A stretch of 64,000 nucleotides of DNA from Phocaeicola_A sp045545095 (GCA_045545095.1 JAZQAG010000002.1:28406-92405), one strand, 5' to 3'. Counted from the stretch's first letter, positions 24,829 through 35,013 are shown. Numbers and translations: made by a program. The notes: generated by a model from the sequence alone, not told the origin.

Positions 24829-27321
24829 ATGCGTAAGTACATTTTGATGGTTTTGATGTTTGTCGGAAGTATGGGCGTAGCGTATGCACAGACCATGAGC
24901 GACGAACAGGTGATAGAATATGTCCTCGAACAGCAGGAGAAAGGTATGTCCCAGACAGACATTATCAAGAATCTGATGCGTCGGGGTGTGACTATGGAAC
25001 AGGCAAACCGTCTGAAGGCCAAGTATGGTCAGCAAGCCAAAGGGGTAGTAGGTAATACCGAAGCATTTCGCAAGACCCGTATGCGTACCCGTCCCAATGC
25101 CTTGGATGTCAAGGATGCCAAGCGTGACTATATGCTGAAATCTGCAGACAATAAGACTAGTCCTAAGAAGCCTGGTGATTTGACCGATGAAGAGATGATG
25201 CTTCAGAGTCTGGACTTCATTATGCCTGATAGTACCATGTTGTACTATGAGATGTACGAAGATGAATCTGCCAAGAAAATCTTTGGTCACGATATCTTCA
25301 GCAATAAGGAACTCTCTTTTGAACCCAGCTTGAATATTGCCACTCCGCAGAACTATCGTCTCGGTCCTGGTGATGAAGTCATCATTGATATTTGGGGAGC
25401 TTCACAGAATACTATTCAGGAAACGATCTCTCCCGATGGTGCTATACAGGTGGAGGCTATCGGGCCTGTCTATTTGAGTGGAATGACAGTAAAGGATGCC
25501 AATGATTATCTGGCATCAGAACTTGGGAAAATCTACTCCAATCCGGATACACGCATCAAACTGACTGTCGGACAGATACGTGGTATTCAGGTCAATGTGA
25601 TGGGTGAAGTGGAGAATCCCGGAACTTATACCCTTTCTTCTTTTGCCACTGTTTTCCATGCCCTCTATCAGGCAGGTGGTATGAATGAGATAGGAACCCT
25701 CCGTGCAGTCAAGGTCTATCGTGCCAACAAGTTGGTTGCCACGCTTGATATCTATGACTATATCCTCAAAGGACAGATGCAGGACGATGTCCGCCTGCAG
25801 GACGACGATGTCATTGTCGTAGGCACTTATGACTGCTTGGTCAATATTTCTGGTAAGGTAAAGCGCCCTATGTTCTATGAGATGACCCGTAACGAGAGTG
25901 TCGGCACCTTGCTCGAGTATGCCGGTGGTTTCACTGGCGATGCCTATACCAAGAATGTACGTCTGGTTCGCAAGAGCGGTCGCGAATATCAGATTTATAA
26001 TGTGGATGAATTTGATTTCAGCAGTTTCAAACTGATGGATGGCGATTCACTCAGCATCGACTCTGTCATCCCCCGTTTCTCCAATATGGTAGAGTTGAAG
26101 GGAGCGGTCTATCGTCCGGGCATGTATCAGATGGATGGCCGTATCACTTCTGTTCGCGGACTTGTTGAAGCGGCTGAGGGCACTATGGGTGATGCCTTCC
26201 TTAATCGTGCTGTGCTTCATCGCAAACGGGCAGACTTGTCTTTGGAGGTCATATCTGTAGATCTCAAAGGCATTATGGAGGGAACAGCCCCCGATATCGC
26301 TTTGCGTAATGAGGATGTCCTGATGGTGCCCAGTATCCATGATATTCAGGAAGAGCGTATTCTGGAGGTACATGGCGAAGTCGCTTTTCCGGGTACCTAT
26401 ATGTATGCGGCAAACACGACATTGGAGGATATCATCCTGCAGGCAGGTGGTTTGAAGGAAGCAGCTTCGACCGTACGTGTGGATGTGGCCCGTCGTATCA
26501 AGAATCCTACAGCTACTACGGGAAGTAATGAGACAGCCCAGACCTTCAGCTTCTCTCTTCGCGATGGTTTTGTGGTAGATGGTCAGGCAGGTTTTGTCCT
26601 TGAACCCTTTGATGAAATCTATGTACGCCGTAGCCCCCAATATCAGGAGCAGTTGAATGTGAAGATTGAGGGTGAAGTCCTTTTCCCCGGAACCTATGTG
26701 CTGGCAGAGAAAAACTACCGCCTCAGTGAACTCATTAAAGCATCTGGTGGATTGTCGAACGAGGCCTATGCTAAAGGTGCACGTCTTGAGCGCCAGATGA
26801 CTCCCGAAGAGCAGGTACGTATGAAGGCCACCTTGCGTATGTCCAAGTTGGGTGGTAAGGACTCTATTGATATTGACAAACTTGATTTGGGAACAGTGTA
26901 TAATGTAGGTATCGAGTTGGACAAGGCCATTGCCAATCCGGGTGGAGAGCAGGATGTGGTGCTTCGTGAGGGAGACCGCATAGTTGTACCCCAATATCTC
27001 AATACGGTCAAGGTTAATGGTGAGGTGATGTATCCCAATACCGTTTCCTATCTCAAAGGCAAGAAGTTGAAACACTATATTGAACAGTCCGGAGGTTATT
27101 CATCCGAAGCCAAGAAGAGCCAGACCTATATCGTTTATATGAACGGTACGATAGCTCGTGCCAAAGGTGGAGGCAAAGACTTGATACAGCCCGGTTGCGA
27201 GATTATTGTGCCGACCAAACCAGACCGAAAGGGTCTTTCTTTGCCAGAAATCTTGAGTATCGGTACATCTACCGCCTCATTGGCTACTATGATTGCTACT
27301 ATTGCTAACCTCATTAAATGA
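24829..27321 (+). CDS. polysaccharide export protein with six SLBB domains
   Basis: The protein is an outer-membrane polysaccharide exporter of the Wza/OPX class, much longer (830 residues) than Wza. The signal peptide ends VAYAQ near residue 21. A Poly_export domain begins NYRLGPGDEVIIDIWG near 174. Six SLBB repeats follow, each with a G-V/E-x-P-G-x-Y core, near residues 253, 334, 419, 511, 607 and 726. A hydrophobic stretch at the end (SLATMIATIANLI) may be a membrane anchor. There is no lipobox, unlike the second exporter at 49.97 kb. It is the first gene of the locus, 10 bases before the Wzz gene. Confidence 0.9.
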   Translation: MRKYILMVLMFVGSMGVAYAQTMSDEQVIEYVLEQQEKGMSQTDIIKNLMRRGVTMEQANRLKAKYGQQAKGVVGNTEAFRKTRMRTRPNALDVKDAKRDYMLKSADNKTSPKKPGDLTDEEMMLQSLDFIMPDSTMLYYEMYEDESAKKIFGHDIFSNKELSFEPSLNIATPQNYRLGPGDEVIIDIWGASQNTIQETISPDGAIQVEAIGPVYLSGMTVKDANDYLASELGKIYSNPDTRIKLTVGQIRGIQVNVMGEVENPGTYTLSSFATVFHALYQAGGMNEIGTLRAVKVYRANKLVATLDIYDYILKGQMQDDVRLQDDDVIVVGTYDCLVNISGKVKRPMFYEMTRNESVGTLLEYAGGFTGDAYTKNVRLVRKSGREYQIYNVDEFDFSSFKLMDGDSLSIDSVIPRFSNMVELKGAVYRPGMYQMDGRITSVRGLVEAAEGTMGDAFLNRAVLHRKRADLSLEVISVDLKGIMEGTAPDIALRNEDVLMVPSIHDIQEERILEVHGEVAFPGTYMYAANTTLEDIILQAGGLKEAASTVRVDVARRIKNPTATTGSNETAQTFSFSLRDGFVVDGQAGFVLEPFDEIYVRRSPQYQEQLNVKIEGEVLFPGTYVLAEKNYRLSELIKASGGLSNEAYAKGARLERQMTPEEQVRMKATLRMSKLGGKDSIDIDKLDLGTVYNVGIELDKAIANPGGEQDVVLREGDRIVVPQYLNTVKVNGEVMYPNTVSYLKGKKLKHYIEQSGGYSSEAKKSQTYIVYMNGTIARAKGGGKDLIQPGCEIIVPTKPDRKGLSLPEILSIGTSTASLATMIATIANLIK

Positions 27322-27331
27322 TAAATAAGGT

Positions 27332-28378
27332 ATGGAAGAGAAAAATTCAAGTATTGAAAAAGAAATCGATCTTGAAGAGATTTTATTGAAAATTTGGGAA
27401 TCTCGTCGTCTATATATCAAAGTGCTTGGTATAGTCTTTGTATTGGCATGTCTTTATATAGTTTGTATTCCTCGTTCATATGATACAACGGTGACATTGG
27501 CTCCAGAAACAGAAAATTCTTCAGCATTGTCTGGTAGCGTGAGCTCTATAGCATCAATGATGGGAATGAGAATCGGAAATTCCAGTGATGCTATTTATCC
27601 AGAATTGTATCCGGATATATTGGAATCATCACCTTTTTTAGTTGATATGTTTAATGTACATGTCACAACTGAAGATGGAAAAGTTTCCACGACTTATTAT
27701 GAATATCTTTTGAAACATCAAAAATATGCGTGGTGGCATTATATAATTTCTCCAGTAAAGAAAGCTATAAAGAGTATATTGGGAAGCTCTTCTAAAAATG
27801 GAGAAAATGGGCAGTTGAATCCTTTTTATTTGACAAAGGTAGAAAAAGATATTATGGAAGCTATCAAGAATACTATTTCTTGTAATGTTGATAAAAAGAC
27901 AGAAATGATAACTATTGGTGTTTCCGATCAAGATCCATTTATTTCTGCTTGTCTAGCAGATACGGTTTGTCGCAAATTACAGGATTATATTGTACTTTAT
28001 CGTACAAACAAATCTCGTAATGATTATGAGTATATGAACAAATTGTATCAAACTGCTAAACAGGAATATTTGGCTGCTCAACAAGCGTATGCACGTTTCT
28101 CGGATACTAATCAAAATTTGATGTTGGTTAAGCATAAAGCACAAGAAGAATTGCTTCAAAATGAAATGAATATGGCATTTAATGCTTATCAACAAGTTTC
28201 TGAACAACTTCAATTGGCTCGTGCAAAAGTTCAAGAAAGTACTCCCGCTTTTACTGTTATTCAGCCTGCGGTTGTTCCATTGAAACCTTCATCGCCTCGC
28301 CGTATGTTGTTTGTTTTAGGGGCAATGATTTTTGCCTTTGTTTTGACAACTGGTTGGGTGTTACTTTTGAAAAAATAG
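27332..28378 (+). CDS. Wzz-type polysaccharide chain-length protein
   Basis: The 348-residue protein has the Wzz layout: a cytoplasmic N-terminus (EEKNSSIEKEIDLEEILLKI), a first helix near residues 27-46, a long periplasmic coiled segment, a proline-rich IQPAVVPLKPSSPRR motif and a second helix near 325-345. It lacks the tyrosine-kinase domain of Wzc. It controls chain length with the polymerase encoded three genes downstream. Codon usage becomes clearly more AT-rich from here to about 33.1 kb. Confidence 0.85.
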   Translation: MEEKNSSIEKEIDLEEILLKIWESRRLYIKVLGIVFVLACLYIVCIPRSYDTTVTLAPETENSSALSGSVSSIASMMGMRIGNSSDAIYPELYPDILESSPFLVDMFNVHVTTEDGKVSTTYYEYLLKHQKYAWWHYIISPVKKAIKSILGSSSKNGENGQLNPFYLTKVEKDIMEAIKNTISCNVDKKTEMITIGVSDQDPFISACLADTVCRKLQDYIVLYRTNKSRNDYEYMNKLYQTAKQEYLAAQQAYARFSDTNQNLMLVKHKAQEELLQNEMNMAFNAYQQVSEQLQLARAKVQESTPAFTVIQPAVVPLKPSSPRRMLFVLGAMIFAFVLTTGWVLLLKK

Positions 28379-28384
28379 AGGAGT

Positions 28385-29905
28385 ATGCCATCAAAGATAG
28401 AGTACAATCGGATTATGAGGAATACGTTAGTCCTATACTTTCGTATGTTCTTCCAGATGATTGTATATTTATACACTTCTCGAGTATTACTTAATGCTTT
28501 GGGAGTCGTTGATTATGGTCTCTATGATGTGGCTGCAAGCCTTGTTATTGGTATATCTTTCCTAAATAATGCGATGACGACCTCTACTCAACGGTTTATC
28601 ACATATTCATTGGGTAAATATGGAGAAAGCAATGGAGAGTTGCAAAAAACGGTATCGACGAGTTTGATTATCCATTTTTTGATAGCTTTATTTATTTTTG
28701 TTATAGGTGGTATTGTCGGGGTATTCTTTCTTGAACATTATGCTGTAATTCCTGCGGAAAGATTTCAAGTGACATTGACTGTCTTTTATTTGTCCTTATT
28801 TACAACTGTGGTGACTATAGCGAGTGTCCCTTATAATGCAATGATTATTGCGTATGAACATATGGGGGCATTTTCTTTTATTTCCATATTGGATGTCTTT
28901 TTGAAATTAGTTGCAGCTCTGCTGATTCGTTGGGGAGATTCTGACAAATTGTTGTTCTATGCAGTGTTAATTCTAATAGAAACGGTTTTAATCCGTTTAG
29001 TTTATTGGGGATATTGTAGGTATCAATTTAAATCAGCATCTTTTATACTTTCTTTGGACAAGTCGTTGTTTAAGAAAATGTTAGGCTTCGCAAGTTGGAG
29101 CGTATTTGGGAATTTGGCTGTAGTGTGTTATACACAAGGATTGAATTTGCTATTAAATATGTTTGCTGGACCAGTCCTTAATGCGGCCCGAGGTATTGCT
29201 TTTCAAGTGCAGACCGCAACTTTTGCTTTCGTTTCAAATTTTCAGATGGCAATGAATCCTCAGATAACAAAGTCATATGCCCAAAAGAATTTGTTAGGAA
29301 TGCATCAGCTGATTTTTCGTTCGTCCAAGTTCTCATATTATTTGGTCTGGTTGATTGTCCTCCCTCTTTTCATTACTCTTCCCTATGTGTTAGAACTGTG
29401 GTTAAAGAATGTACCATTGTATGCCGTTCAGTTTTCTCGAATACTGTTATTGGTTTGTTTGATAGAGGCATTGGCTAATCCTTTGATGATAGGTGCCTCC
29501 GCTACGGGTGATGTCAAGAAATATTATCTAGTTATTGGCCATACATTGTTGCTAATTATGCCATTGTCATACATCGCTTTAAAACTTGGCTATACTCCTT
29601 CTATAGTTTTTGTTATACAGTTGTTTATTTTGATACTGACCCATGCTATACGAGTAAAACTTTGCTCTACACTATATTTGTTTCCAGCTATATGTTATTT
29701 ACGTACAGTAGTATTCAAAGTGCTGTTAGTTTCTTTGGCTTCAGTCTTTTTACCTTCAATATATGTTTGGTTTTTTGGGTGTAAAGCATTCTGGCATGTA
29801 ATTGCTATATGCGTGTTGACTTCTTTCTCATCTTTATTGGCAATATGGAAATTTGGATTAAATAAAGAAGAAAAAAAATATATAAAGAGTTTTTTGAAGA
29901 GGTGA
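28385..29905 (+). CDS. Wzx-type polysaccharide flippase
   Basis: A 506-residue protein with about 12-14 predicted helices and the MATE/Wzx N-terminal pattern (RNTLVLYFRMFFQMIV, then SRVLLNALGVVDYGLYD). The MTTSTQRFITYSLG segment is common in Bacteroides oligosaccharide flippases. It should flip lipid-linked repeat units across the inner membrane. It lies seven bases after wzz and one base before the acyltransferase gene. Confidence 0.88.
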   Translation: MPSKIEYNRIMRNTLVLYFRMFFQMIVYLYTSRVLLNALGVVDYGLYDVAASLVIGISFLNNAMTTSTQRFITYSLGKYGESNGELQKTVSTSLIIHFLIALFIFVIGGIVGVFFLEHYAVIPAERFQVTLTVFYLSLFTTVVTIASVPYNAMIIAYEHMGAFSFISILDVFLKLVAALLIRWGDSDKLLFYAVLILIETVLIRLVYWGYCRYQFKSASFILSLDKSLFKKMLGFASWSVFGNLAVVCYTQGLNLLLNMFAGPVLNAARGIAFQVQTATFAFVSNFQMAMNPQITKSYAQKNLLGMHQLIFRSSKFSYYLVWLIVLPLFITLPYVLELWLKNVPLYAVQFSRILLLVCLIEALANPLMIGASATGDVKKYYLVIGHTLLLIMPLSYIALKLGYTPSIVFVIQLFILILTHAIRVKLCSTLYLFPAICYLRTVVFKVLLVSLASVFLPSIYVWFFGCKAFWHVIAICVLTSFSSLLAIWKFGLNKEEKKYIKSFLKR

Positions 29906-29906
29906 T

Positions 29907-30524
29907 ATGAGATTTATTATACGCTTATTTTCATATTTATATCCTTATGAACTGAATCGTAAGATTAGAGTTTTAGCAGATATGGTTTATGCTGAGTGGA
30001 TTCGTCGGGAATTCGGATGTGTAGGCCGTTTCAGAGTACATTCTCCATTGTATCTACATGGTGCCAAACATATATATATGGGGAATGGAGTTTATCTAAA
30101 AGGCCCTTTACGTTTGGAAACTTTGGATAAATATGGAGGCCAATCCTTTAGTCCTAAAATAAATATAGAAGATAATGTGGTAATTAATGCATATTGTCAT
30201 ATAGGGTGTATTAATGGAATTCGGATTGGCAAATATTCGACAATAGCTGAGCGATGTTTGATTATAGACCATATGCATGGTAAGACTATTTATGAGCATT
30301 TGCGAAAACACACGTATTCCCGTCCTCTTTATTCAAAAGGCAAAATAAATATAGGAGAATGCGTACAAATAGGAGAGGGGTGTGTTATATTGCCTGGAGT
30401 AACGATAGGTGAGCATAGTATTATAGGGGCAAATTCAGTGGTAACCAAGAATATACCTCCGTATAGCATTGTAGGTGGGAATCCTGCAAAAGTAATAAAA
30501 GTAATAAGACAGGAAGGTATATAA
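29907..30524 (+). CDS. left-handed beta-helix acyltransferase
   Basis: The 205-residue protein ends in hexapeptide repeats with the usual closing block (IIGANSVVTKNIPPYSIVGG, then NPAK). IIDHMHG supplies the likely catalytic His, as in the maltose/galactoside acetyltransferase family. It probably O-acetylates a sugar of the repeat unit. The ATG at 29907 follows the flippase TGA by one base, with GAAGAGG just upstream. Confidence 0.88.
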   Translation: MRFIIRLFSYLYPYELNRKIRVLADMVYAEWIRREFGCVGRFRVHSPLYLHGAKHIYMGNGVYLKGPLRLETLDKYGGQSFSPKINIEDNVVINAYCHIGCINGIRIGKYSTIAERCLIIDHMHGKTIYEHLRKHTYSRPLYSKGKINIGECVQIGEGCVILPGVTIGEHSIIGANSVVTKNIPPYSIVGGNPAKVIKVIRQEGI

Positions 30525-30527
30525 TTT

Positions 30528-31571
30528 ATGTTTATTATTGCGATTATATGGACTGTCTTTTTATCTTTGTTTATAGGGAGTTTCATAAACAAAGAAAGGG
30601 AAAGTTATACACAGTATATTTATTTTATTTTAGGTGTATTATTGATTACTGTGGCTGCATTTCGTCCTATCGGTATTGATCGTGATTCTTTGAATTATGA
30701 AAATCTTTATAGAAATAATGATTCCCAGTTAGTTGAATTAACTTTCATATGGATTTCCAATTTTGTGAAAAGATTCTTTGATGATTCGCGTGTGTTATTC
30801 GTAATATATGCCATTTTAGGTGTGGGGATAAAATTATATGCGTTTCCTAAACTTTCAAAAGACCTGTTTCTTTGTTTGATTGTATATCTTTCTAATTATT
30901 ATTTATTGCACGATATGACTCAAATAAGAGCCGGGGTCGCATCTGGAATTTTCCTGTTGGCCATGTTTTATCTGGCTTCAGGGAAAAAGATTGTTTACTT
31001 ATTGTGTACGTTAATAGCAATTCTTTTTCATTATTCAGCTATCGTGTTGTTGCCATTGATCTTTTTGGATAACAAGCCTTTGTCGAAAAGAAAACGTTAT
31101 CTACTAATTTCTTTTGTACCGTTTTCTTATATGATTTATTTCTTGAATTTGAATTTGGTAATGATTCTTCCTGTTCCTTATTTGCAGGAGAAACTTGAAG
31201 TATACCAACGTTTAAACGAAAAAGGAATTTTGGGAGATGATATTAATGTTTTTAATGTACTCTTTCTTATTAGGGTAGTTGTTTATTTACTTTTGCTGTA
31301 TAAATATGAATTAATATCCACATATAATAGATATTCTTCTTTATTATTGAAGGTGATGGGAGTTTCAATAGTTAGTTTCATTGTCTTCTATTCATTGCCT
31401 GTGGTCTCATTCCGAATAAGTGAAATGTTAGGGATTGTTGATGTTATATTGTATGTTTCTATTTTTTATGTTTTTAAGCCACGTTATCTTTCCAATATAA
31501 TAGTTCTTTTTATAAGTCTTATATTGTTGGTGATAAATCTTTATTATAATGAATTGATAGTGCCGTTATGA
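30528..31571 (+). CDS. EpsG/Wzy-like polysaccharide polymerase
   Basis: This 347-residue integral membrane protein has around ten helices. The opening TVAAFRPIGIDRDSLNYENLY resembles the R-x-x-x-D-x-x-Y motif of EpsG-type polymerases, and a large loop lies near residues 215-240. By position among flippase and glycosyltransferases it is the repeat-unit polymerase. Its TGA overlaps the ATG of the next gene (ATGA). Confidence 0.8.
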   Translation: MFIIAIIWTVFLSLFIGSFINKERESYTQYIYFILGVLLITVAAFRPIGIDRDSLNYENLYRNNDSQLVELTFIWISNFVKRFFDDSRVLFVIYAILGVGIKLYAFPKLSKDLFLCLIVYLSNYYLLHDMTQIRAGVASGIFLLAMFYLASGKKIVYLLCTLIAILFHYSAIVLLPLIFLDNKPLSKRKRYLLISFVPFSYMIYFLNLNLVMILPVPYLQEKLEVYQRLNEKGILGDDINVFNVLFLIRVVVYLLLLYKYELISTYNRYSSLLLKVMGVSIVSFIVFYSLPVVSFRISEMLGIVDVILYVSIFYVFKPRYLSNIIVLFISLILLVINLYYNELIVPL

Positions 31572-32425
31572 ATTCTGTACAAAGAAATTTGCCCAAGTAT
31601 GACAATACTTGTATAGTAATAGTTACGTATAATCCTGATTATACTCAATTGTCTATCAATCTTGATAAACATGTGAAAATAGCAAAGCATGTCATTGTCG
31701 TAGATAATGGTTCTATGGAATTTTCTCAATGTTTGCAGACAAAGAAGATATATGATGGGATAGAATTTATATGTAACAAAGAGAATAGAGGTATTGCTTA
31801 TGCGTTGAATCAAGGGATAAAAAGAGCGATATCTTTGTCTTTTGAGTGGATTTTAACTTTTGATCAAGATTCGTGTCCAAATGAACATATTTTGCATTAT
31901 TATTCATCTGTAGTAAAAAATGAAGATGAGGATTTGGGCTTGATAGGAACTTCTTTTTCTGAAAATGATTTGGAGGACTTTTCTGAGATTGTACCTGAAG
32001 CTAGGTTATCTGCAACTATAATAACATCTGGAACTTTGCATCATCAAAGCCTTTTTCAGAAAGTTGGCTTGTATGATGAGACTTTGTTCATCGATTGTGT
32101 AGATTTTGATTTTTCTATCCGAGTTCTGTTGAAAGGGTTAAGGAATTATCGTGTAGAGAGAGCTTTGATACGGCATCATTTAGGGAATCCGATAACAAAA
32201 TGGGGAGTGACTTCATCCAATCATACTCCATTAAGAAGGTTTTATTGGGCTAGAAACACAATATTGTTGAATAAGAGGTATTTTCTTAAGATGCCTATTT
32301 GGATATTGAAGAAAGATCTTTTTTTTGTGATTGATACAATAAAGATATTGTTGTTAGAATGTCAGAAAAAAGAAAAAATTAGAAATATTGTAAAGGGTGT
32401 CATTGAAAGTTTTAAAATGAATTGA
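31568..32425 (+). CDS. family 2 glycosyltransferase (rhamnosyltransferase-like)
   Basis: The GT-A fold is marked by CIVIVTYNPDY at the N-terminus, VIVVDNGS, RGIAYALNQGIK and the DxD-type LTFDQDSCPNE. A C-terminal HHLGNP motif and the 285-residue length fit the RfbF/WbbL-like rhamnosyltransferase group. It should add one sugar to the lipid-linked repeat unit at the cytoplasmic face. The donor sugar cannot be read from the sequence. Confidence 0.85.
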   Translation: MNSVQRNLPKYDNTCIVIVTYNPDYTQLSINLDKHVKIAKHVIVVDNGSMEFSQCLQTKKIYDGIEFICNKENRGIAYALNQGIKRAISLSFEWILTFDQDSCPNEHILHYYSSVVKNEDEDLGLIGTSFSENDLEDFSEIVPEARLSATIITSGTLHHQSLFQKVGLYDETLFIDCVDFDFSIRVLLKGLRNYRVERALIRHHLGNPITKWGVTSSNHTPLRRFYWARNTILLNKRYFLKMPIWILKKDLFFVIDTIKILLLECQKKEKIRNIVKGVIESFKMN

Positions 32426-32429
32426 TTTT

Positions 32430-33146
32430 ATGATTTCTGTATGTATAGCGACATATAATGGGGAACGATTTATCAAAAGACAATTGGAGTCTATTATAAG
32501 TCAACTTTCAGCCGAAGATGAAATAGTAATTTCAGATGATGGGTCAACCGACAGAACATTAGATGTTGTTAAAGCCATGTCGTCACCTCTCATAAAGATA
32601 TATCATAACACAAATGAACATGGATATACGCCCAATTTTGAGAATGCGTTGAATCATGCAACAGGAGATTATATCTTTTTGAGTGATCAGGATGACATCT
32701 GGGATCCCGATAAAGTCAAGATTTGTATGCACTATTTGCAAAAGTATGATATGGTCATTACGGATGCTGAGATTATCGATGCCGAAGAGAATAAGCTTTA
32801 TCCTTCATTCTTTGAACTGAGACATCCCTACAAAACGTTTTGGGGGAATATCTTGAAATTCGGCTATCTCGGATGTTGTCTGTGTTTTCGCAGATGTGTT
32901 TTGGGTAAGGCTTTACCATTCCCCAATAATCATACCTATTGTACTCATGATAATTGGTTGGCAGTAGTAGCAATGTCATTTTACTCTTCAAAGGTGATTG
33001 ATGACAAACTAGTTTTGTATCGGCGACATGGGAAGAATGTATCAAATGGATACACCAACTTACACAAGAGCATTTGGTTTCGATTGTCTTATCGGTTATA
33101 TCTTTTGCTGAATTTAATGAAAAGAAACAAGCTATTTCTGAAATAA
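32430..33146 (+). CDS. family 2 glycosyltransferase
   Basis: The protein has 238 residues, with SVCIATYNGERFIKRQLES, VISDDGSTDRT and FLSDQDDIWDPDKV (DxD) as GT2 signatures. It is shorter than the ~290-300 residues common for this subgroup, but the ending is basic and membrane-associated in look and there is no sign of a frameshift. It starts four bases after the previous gene. Confidence 0.85.
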   Translation: MISVCIATYNGERFIKRQLESIISQLSAEDEIVISDDGSTDRTLDVVKAMSSPLIKIYHNTNEHGYTPNFENALNHATGDYIFLSDQDDIWDPDKVKICMHYLQKYDMVITDAEIIDAEENKLYPSFFELRHPYKTFWGNILKFGYLGCCLCFRRCVLGKALPFPNNHTYCTHDNWLAVVAMSFYSSKVIDDKLVLYRRHGKNVSNGYTNLHKSIWFRLSYRLYLLLNLMKRNKLFLK

Positions 33147-33152
33147 TATGCG

Positions 33153-33160
33153 TATCTTTG
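33153..33160 (+). promoter_or_regulatory. possible internal -7 box
   Basis: TATCTTTG followed by CC sits in the 109-base gap before the last glycosyltransferase. No convincing -33 element is seen. It could let that gene be transcribed apart from the AT-rich block. Confidence 0.35.
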
Positions 33161-33255
33161 CCAACAGTTTTCAAGTCGAAAATTCTTTGTGCGTCTAAAG
33201 GGGCTTTTCTCTTGATATACAAGATGTGAAACTATACAGTTAGTTATTTAGGAAT

Positions 33256-34029
33256 ATGCAAATGGATTCTCAGATAAAAGTCTCGATTGTCACGACTACC
33301 TACAACAGTGCGGCTACCATTGTTGATACTGTTCGTAGTGTTATATCTCAGAACTACCCAAATATAGAATATATCATCATAGATGGTGACAGTAGGGATG
33401 AAACTCTGCTCAAGATTGCTCCTTATAAGGAGCAGATTGCAAAAATAATTTCAGAGCCAGACAACGGTATCTATGATGCCATGAACAAGGGTATTCAGAT
33501 GGCTACAGGTGATGTGGTGGGTATATTGAATTCAGATGATTTTTTTACTTCTGATGATATAATTTCAACTTTAGTAGCAGAATTTGTTGCAGACAAGGAC
33601 TTGGCTGCGGTATATGGTGATGTTCATTTTGTTCGTGAACCGGATTTGAGAAGTTGTGTCCGTTACTATTCTTCAGCCATATTTTCTCCTCGAATGTTCC
33701 GTTTCGGATTTATGCCGGCACACCCCTCTTTCTATATGCGGCGTGAATATTATATTCGCTACGGATTATATGATTTGAACTTTCGCATTGCCGCAGATTA
33801 TGAGTTGCTGGTACGTATGTTATACAAGCATAATCTGAAGACAAAGTATCTGAAGAAGGATTTTGTCACCATGCGTGTAGGAGGCATCAGTACCCGCAAC
33901 ATCCCCAACCGTCTGCTTATCAGTCGCGAAGATGTCAAGGCTTGTCGCCAAAATGGAATTTACACCAACTTGCTTTTCATCTGTTTTAAGTACCTATATA
34001 AAATATTTGAGTTTCGTTGGTGGCGGTAA
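33256..34029 (+). CDS. family 2 glycosyltransferase (WcaA/WcaE-like)
   Basis: SIVTTTYNSAATIVDTVRSV, IIIDGDSRDET, GIYDAMNKGIQMATGD and LNSDD mark a GT2 enzyme of the colanic-acid WcaE type. It has 257 residues. Its codons are more GC-rich than the six genes before it and match the first gene of the locus, so it may belong to the older frame of the locus. It is convergent with the DUF4886 gene, ten bases away. Confidence 0.85.
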   Translation: MQMDSQIKVSIVTTTYNSAATIVDTVRSVISQNYPNIEYIIIDGDSRDETLLKIAPYKEQIAKIISEPDNGIYDAMNKGIQMATGDVVGILNSDDFFTSDDIISTLVAEFVADKDLAAVYGDVHFVREPDLRSCVRYYSSAIFSPRMFRFGFMPAHPSFYMRREYYIRYGLYDLNFRIAADYELLVRMLYKHNLKTKYLKKDFVTMRVGGISTRNIPNRLLISREDVKACRQNGIYTNLLFICFKYLYKIFEFRWWR

Positions 34030-34039
34030 AATAGTGTGT

Positions 34040-34975
34040 TTAATGGCTATCCGATATGAGATCTTTAACAATGGCACATATATTTCCTTGCTCCTCTAAA
34101 CTGAGTGGTAAAGATTGAACAATTGCAGAATCAAGAGTAACTTCATATATGGGGCAAAATAGTGATTGGAACCATGTACAAGCCAATGCATATTTGCCTA
34201 TTTGATTGTCTATGTGTATGCCGTCACTGGTGAAGTCTGTTTTGTCTTTGTTGATGTGACTGTTTCTTAATGCAGAGATGCAATCTGCAGATGGGATTAC
34301 ATATTTGATCCGTGTCTCTTCTTGTAGCTTCCTTACTGCATTTTTGATAGAATCATACATGGTTTCAGGATTATAGCCATAGGGACGAAAAGCTTTTGTC
34401 CTACATAAGGAAGAATAAGGCCATGTCATGTGCCAGATAATTACAGCATTGGGATTTGTCACTCTTGACAGAATGTGCTCAATCAGTCGGTTTAAATATG
34501 GTTGGTATTTCTTGTATAACCCAGAATGGGCAGAGGCCTGCTGTAGGATGATGATGTCCCATTCACAAGACAGAAGAGCTTCTTGCATTGTAGTGATAGG
34601 AACTTGTTGCTTCCATCTTGATTCTTGAGGTCCTTTTATTTGAAACCAATAAGCTGGTATCTCTTTGCGGAAAAAATGTTCGTGCTGTTGCAGGGTACAT
34701 CCGCCATACGTTATTTTTCCTAAAGTGACATTCTTTATATTGTCATAATTATTCAGAATAAGGGGGAGGTATTCCATACTGTTATCAGTAAAACTGTTTC
34801 CTATAGCTAATATTCTTAATGAATCTGGATGGACAGGAAGAACAGTTTCTTGATTATGAATCAGAGCAAAGTCTGCCAATGGGTCATTTGGAATCCATTC
34901 GGGCTCTTCATGGGTACATCCCAATATGATGCAGCATAGTGCCAGATATGGTAAAATATAGTTCTTGATATTCAT
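34040..34975 (-). CDS. DUF4886 SGNH-hydrolase-like lipoprotein
   Basis: A lipobox (IILGC, Cys near residue 20) begins the 311-residue product. The SGNH block I is AIGNSFTDNSMEYLP, typical of DUF4886; later IHIDNQIGKYALA offers the catalytic Asp-x-x-His-like block. The fold suggests an esterase acting on acylated glycans in the envelope. Position between the polysaccharide genes and the HU-related gene is suggestive, but the substrate is unknown. Confidence 0.8.
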   Translation of the reverse strand: MNIKNYILPYLALCCIILGCTHEEPEWIPNDPLADFALIHNQETVLPVHPDSLRILAIGNSFTDNSMEYLPLILNNYDNIKNVTLGKITYGGCTLQQHEHFFRKEIPAYWFQIKGPQESRWKQQVPITTMQEALLSCEWDIIILQQASAHSGLYKKYQPYLNRLIEHILSRVTNPNAVIIWHMTWPYSSLCRTKAFRPYGYNPETMYDSIKNAVRKLQEETRIKYVIPSADCISALRNSHINKDKTDFTSDGIHIDNQIGKYALACTWFQSLFCPIYEVTLDSAIVQSLPLSLEEQGNICAIVKDLISDSH

Positions 34976-35013
34976 GTATCTGAAAGATATTAGTACTCTT
35001 TATCTTTGCTTTT

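Noticed and set aside
24711..24836. 41-codon plus-strand frame before the SLBB gene
   Set aside because: Its first codons contain the -7 box of the locus and it overlaps the start of the SLBB gene in another frame.
32430..33146. Frameshifted glycosyltransferase
   Set aside because: The protein is a little short, but the sequence after its stop codes for no continuation in any frame; a -7 box starts there.
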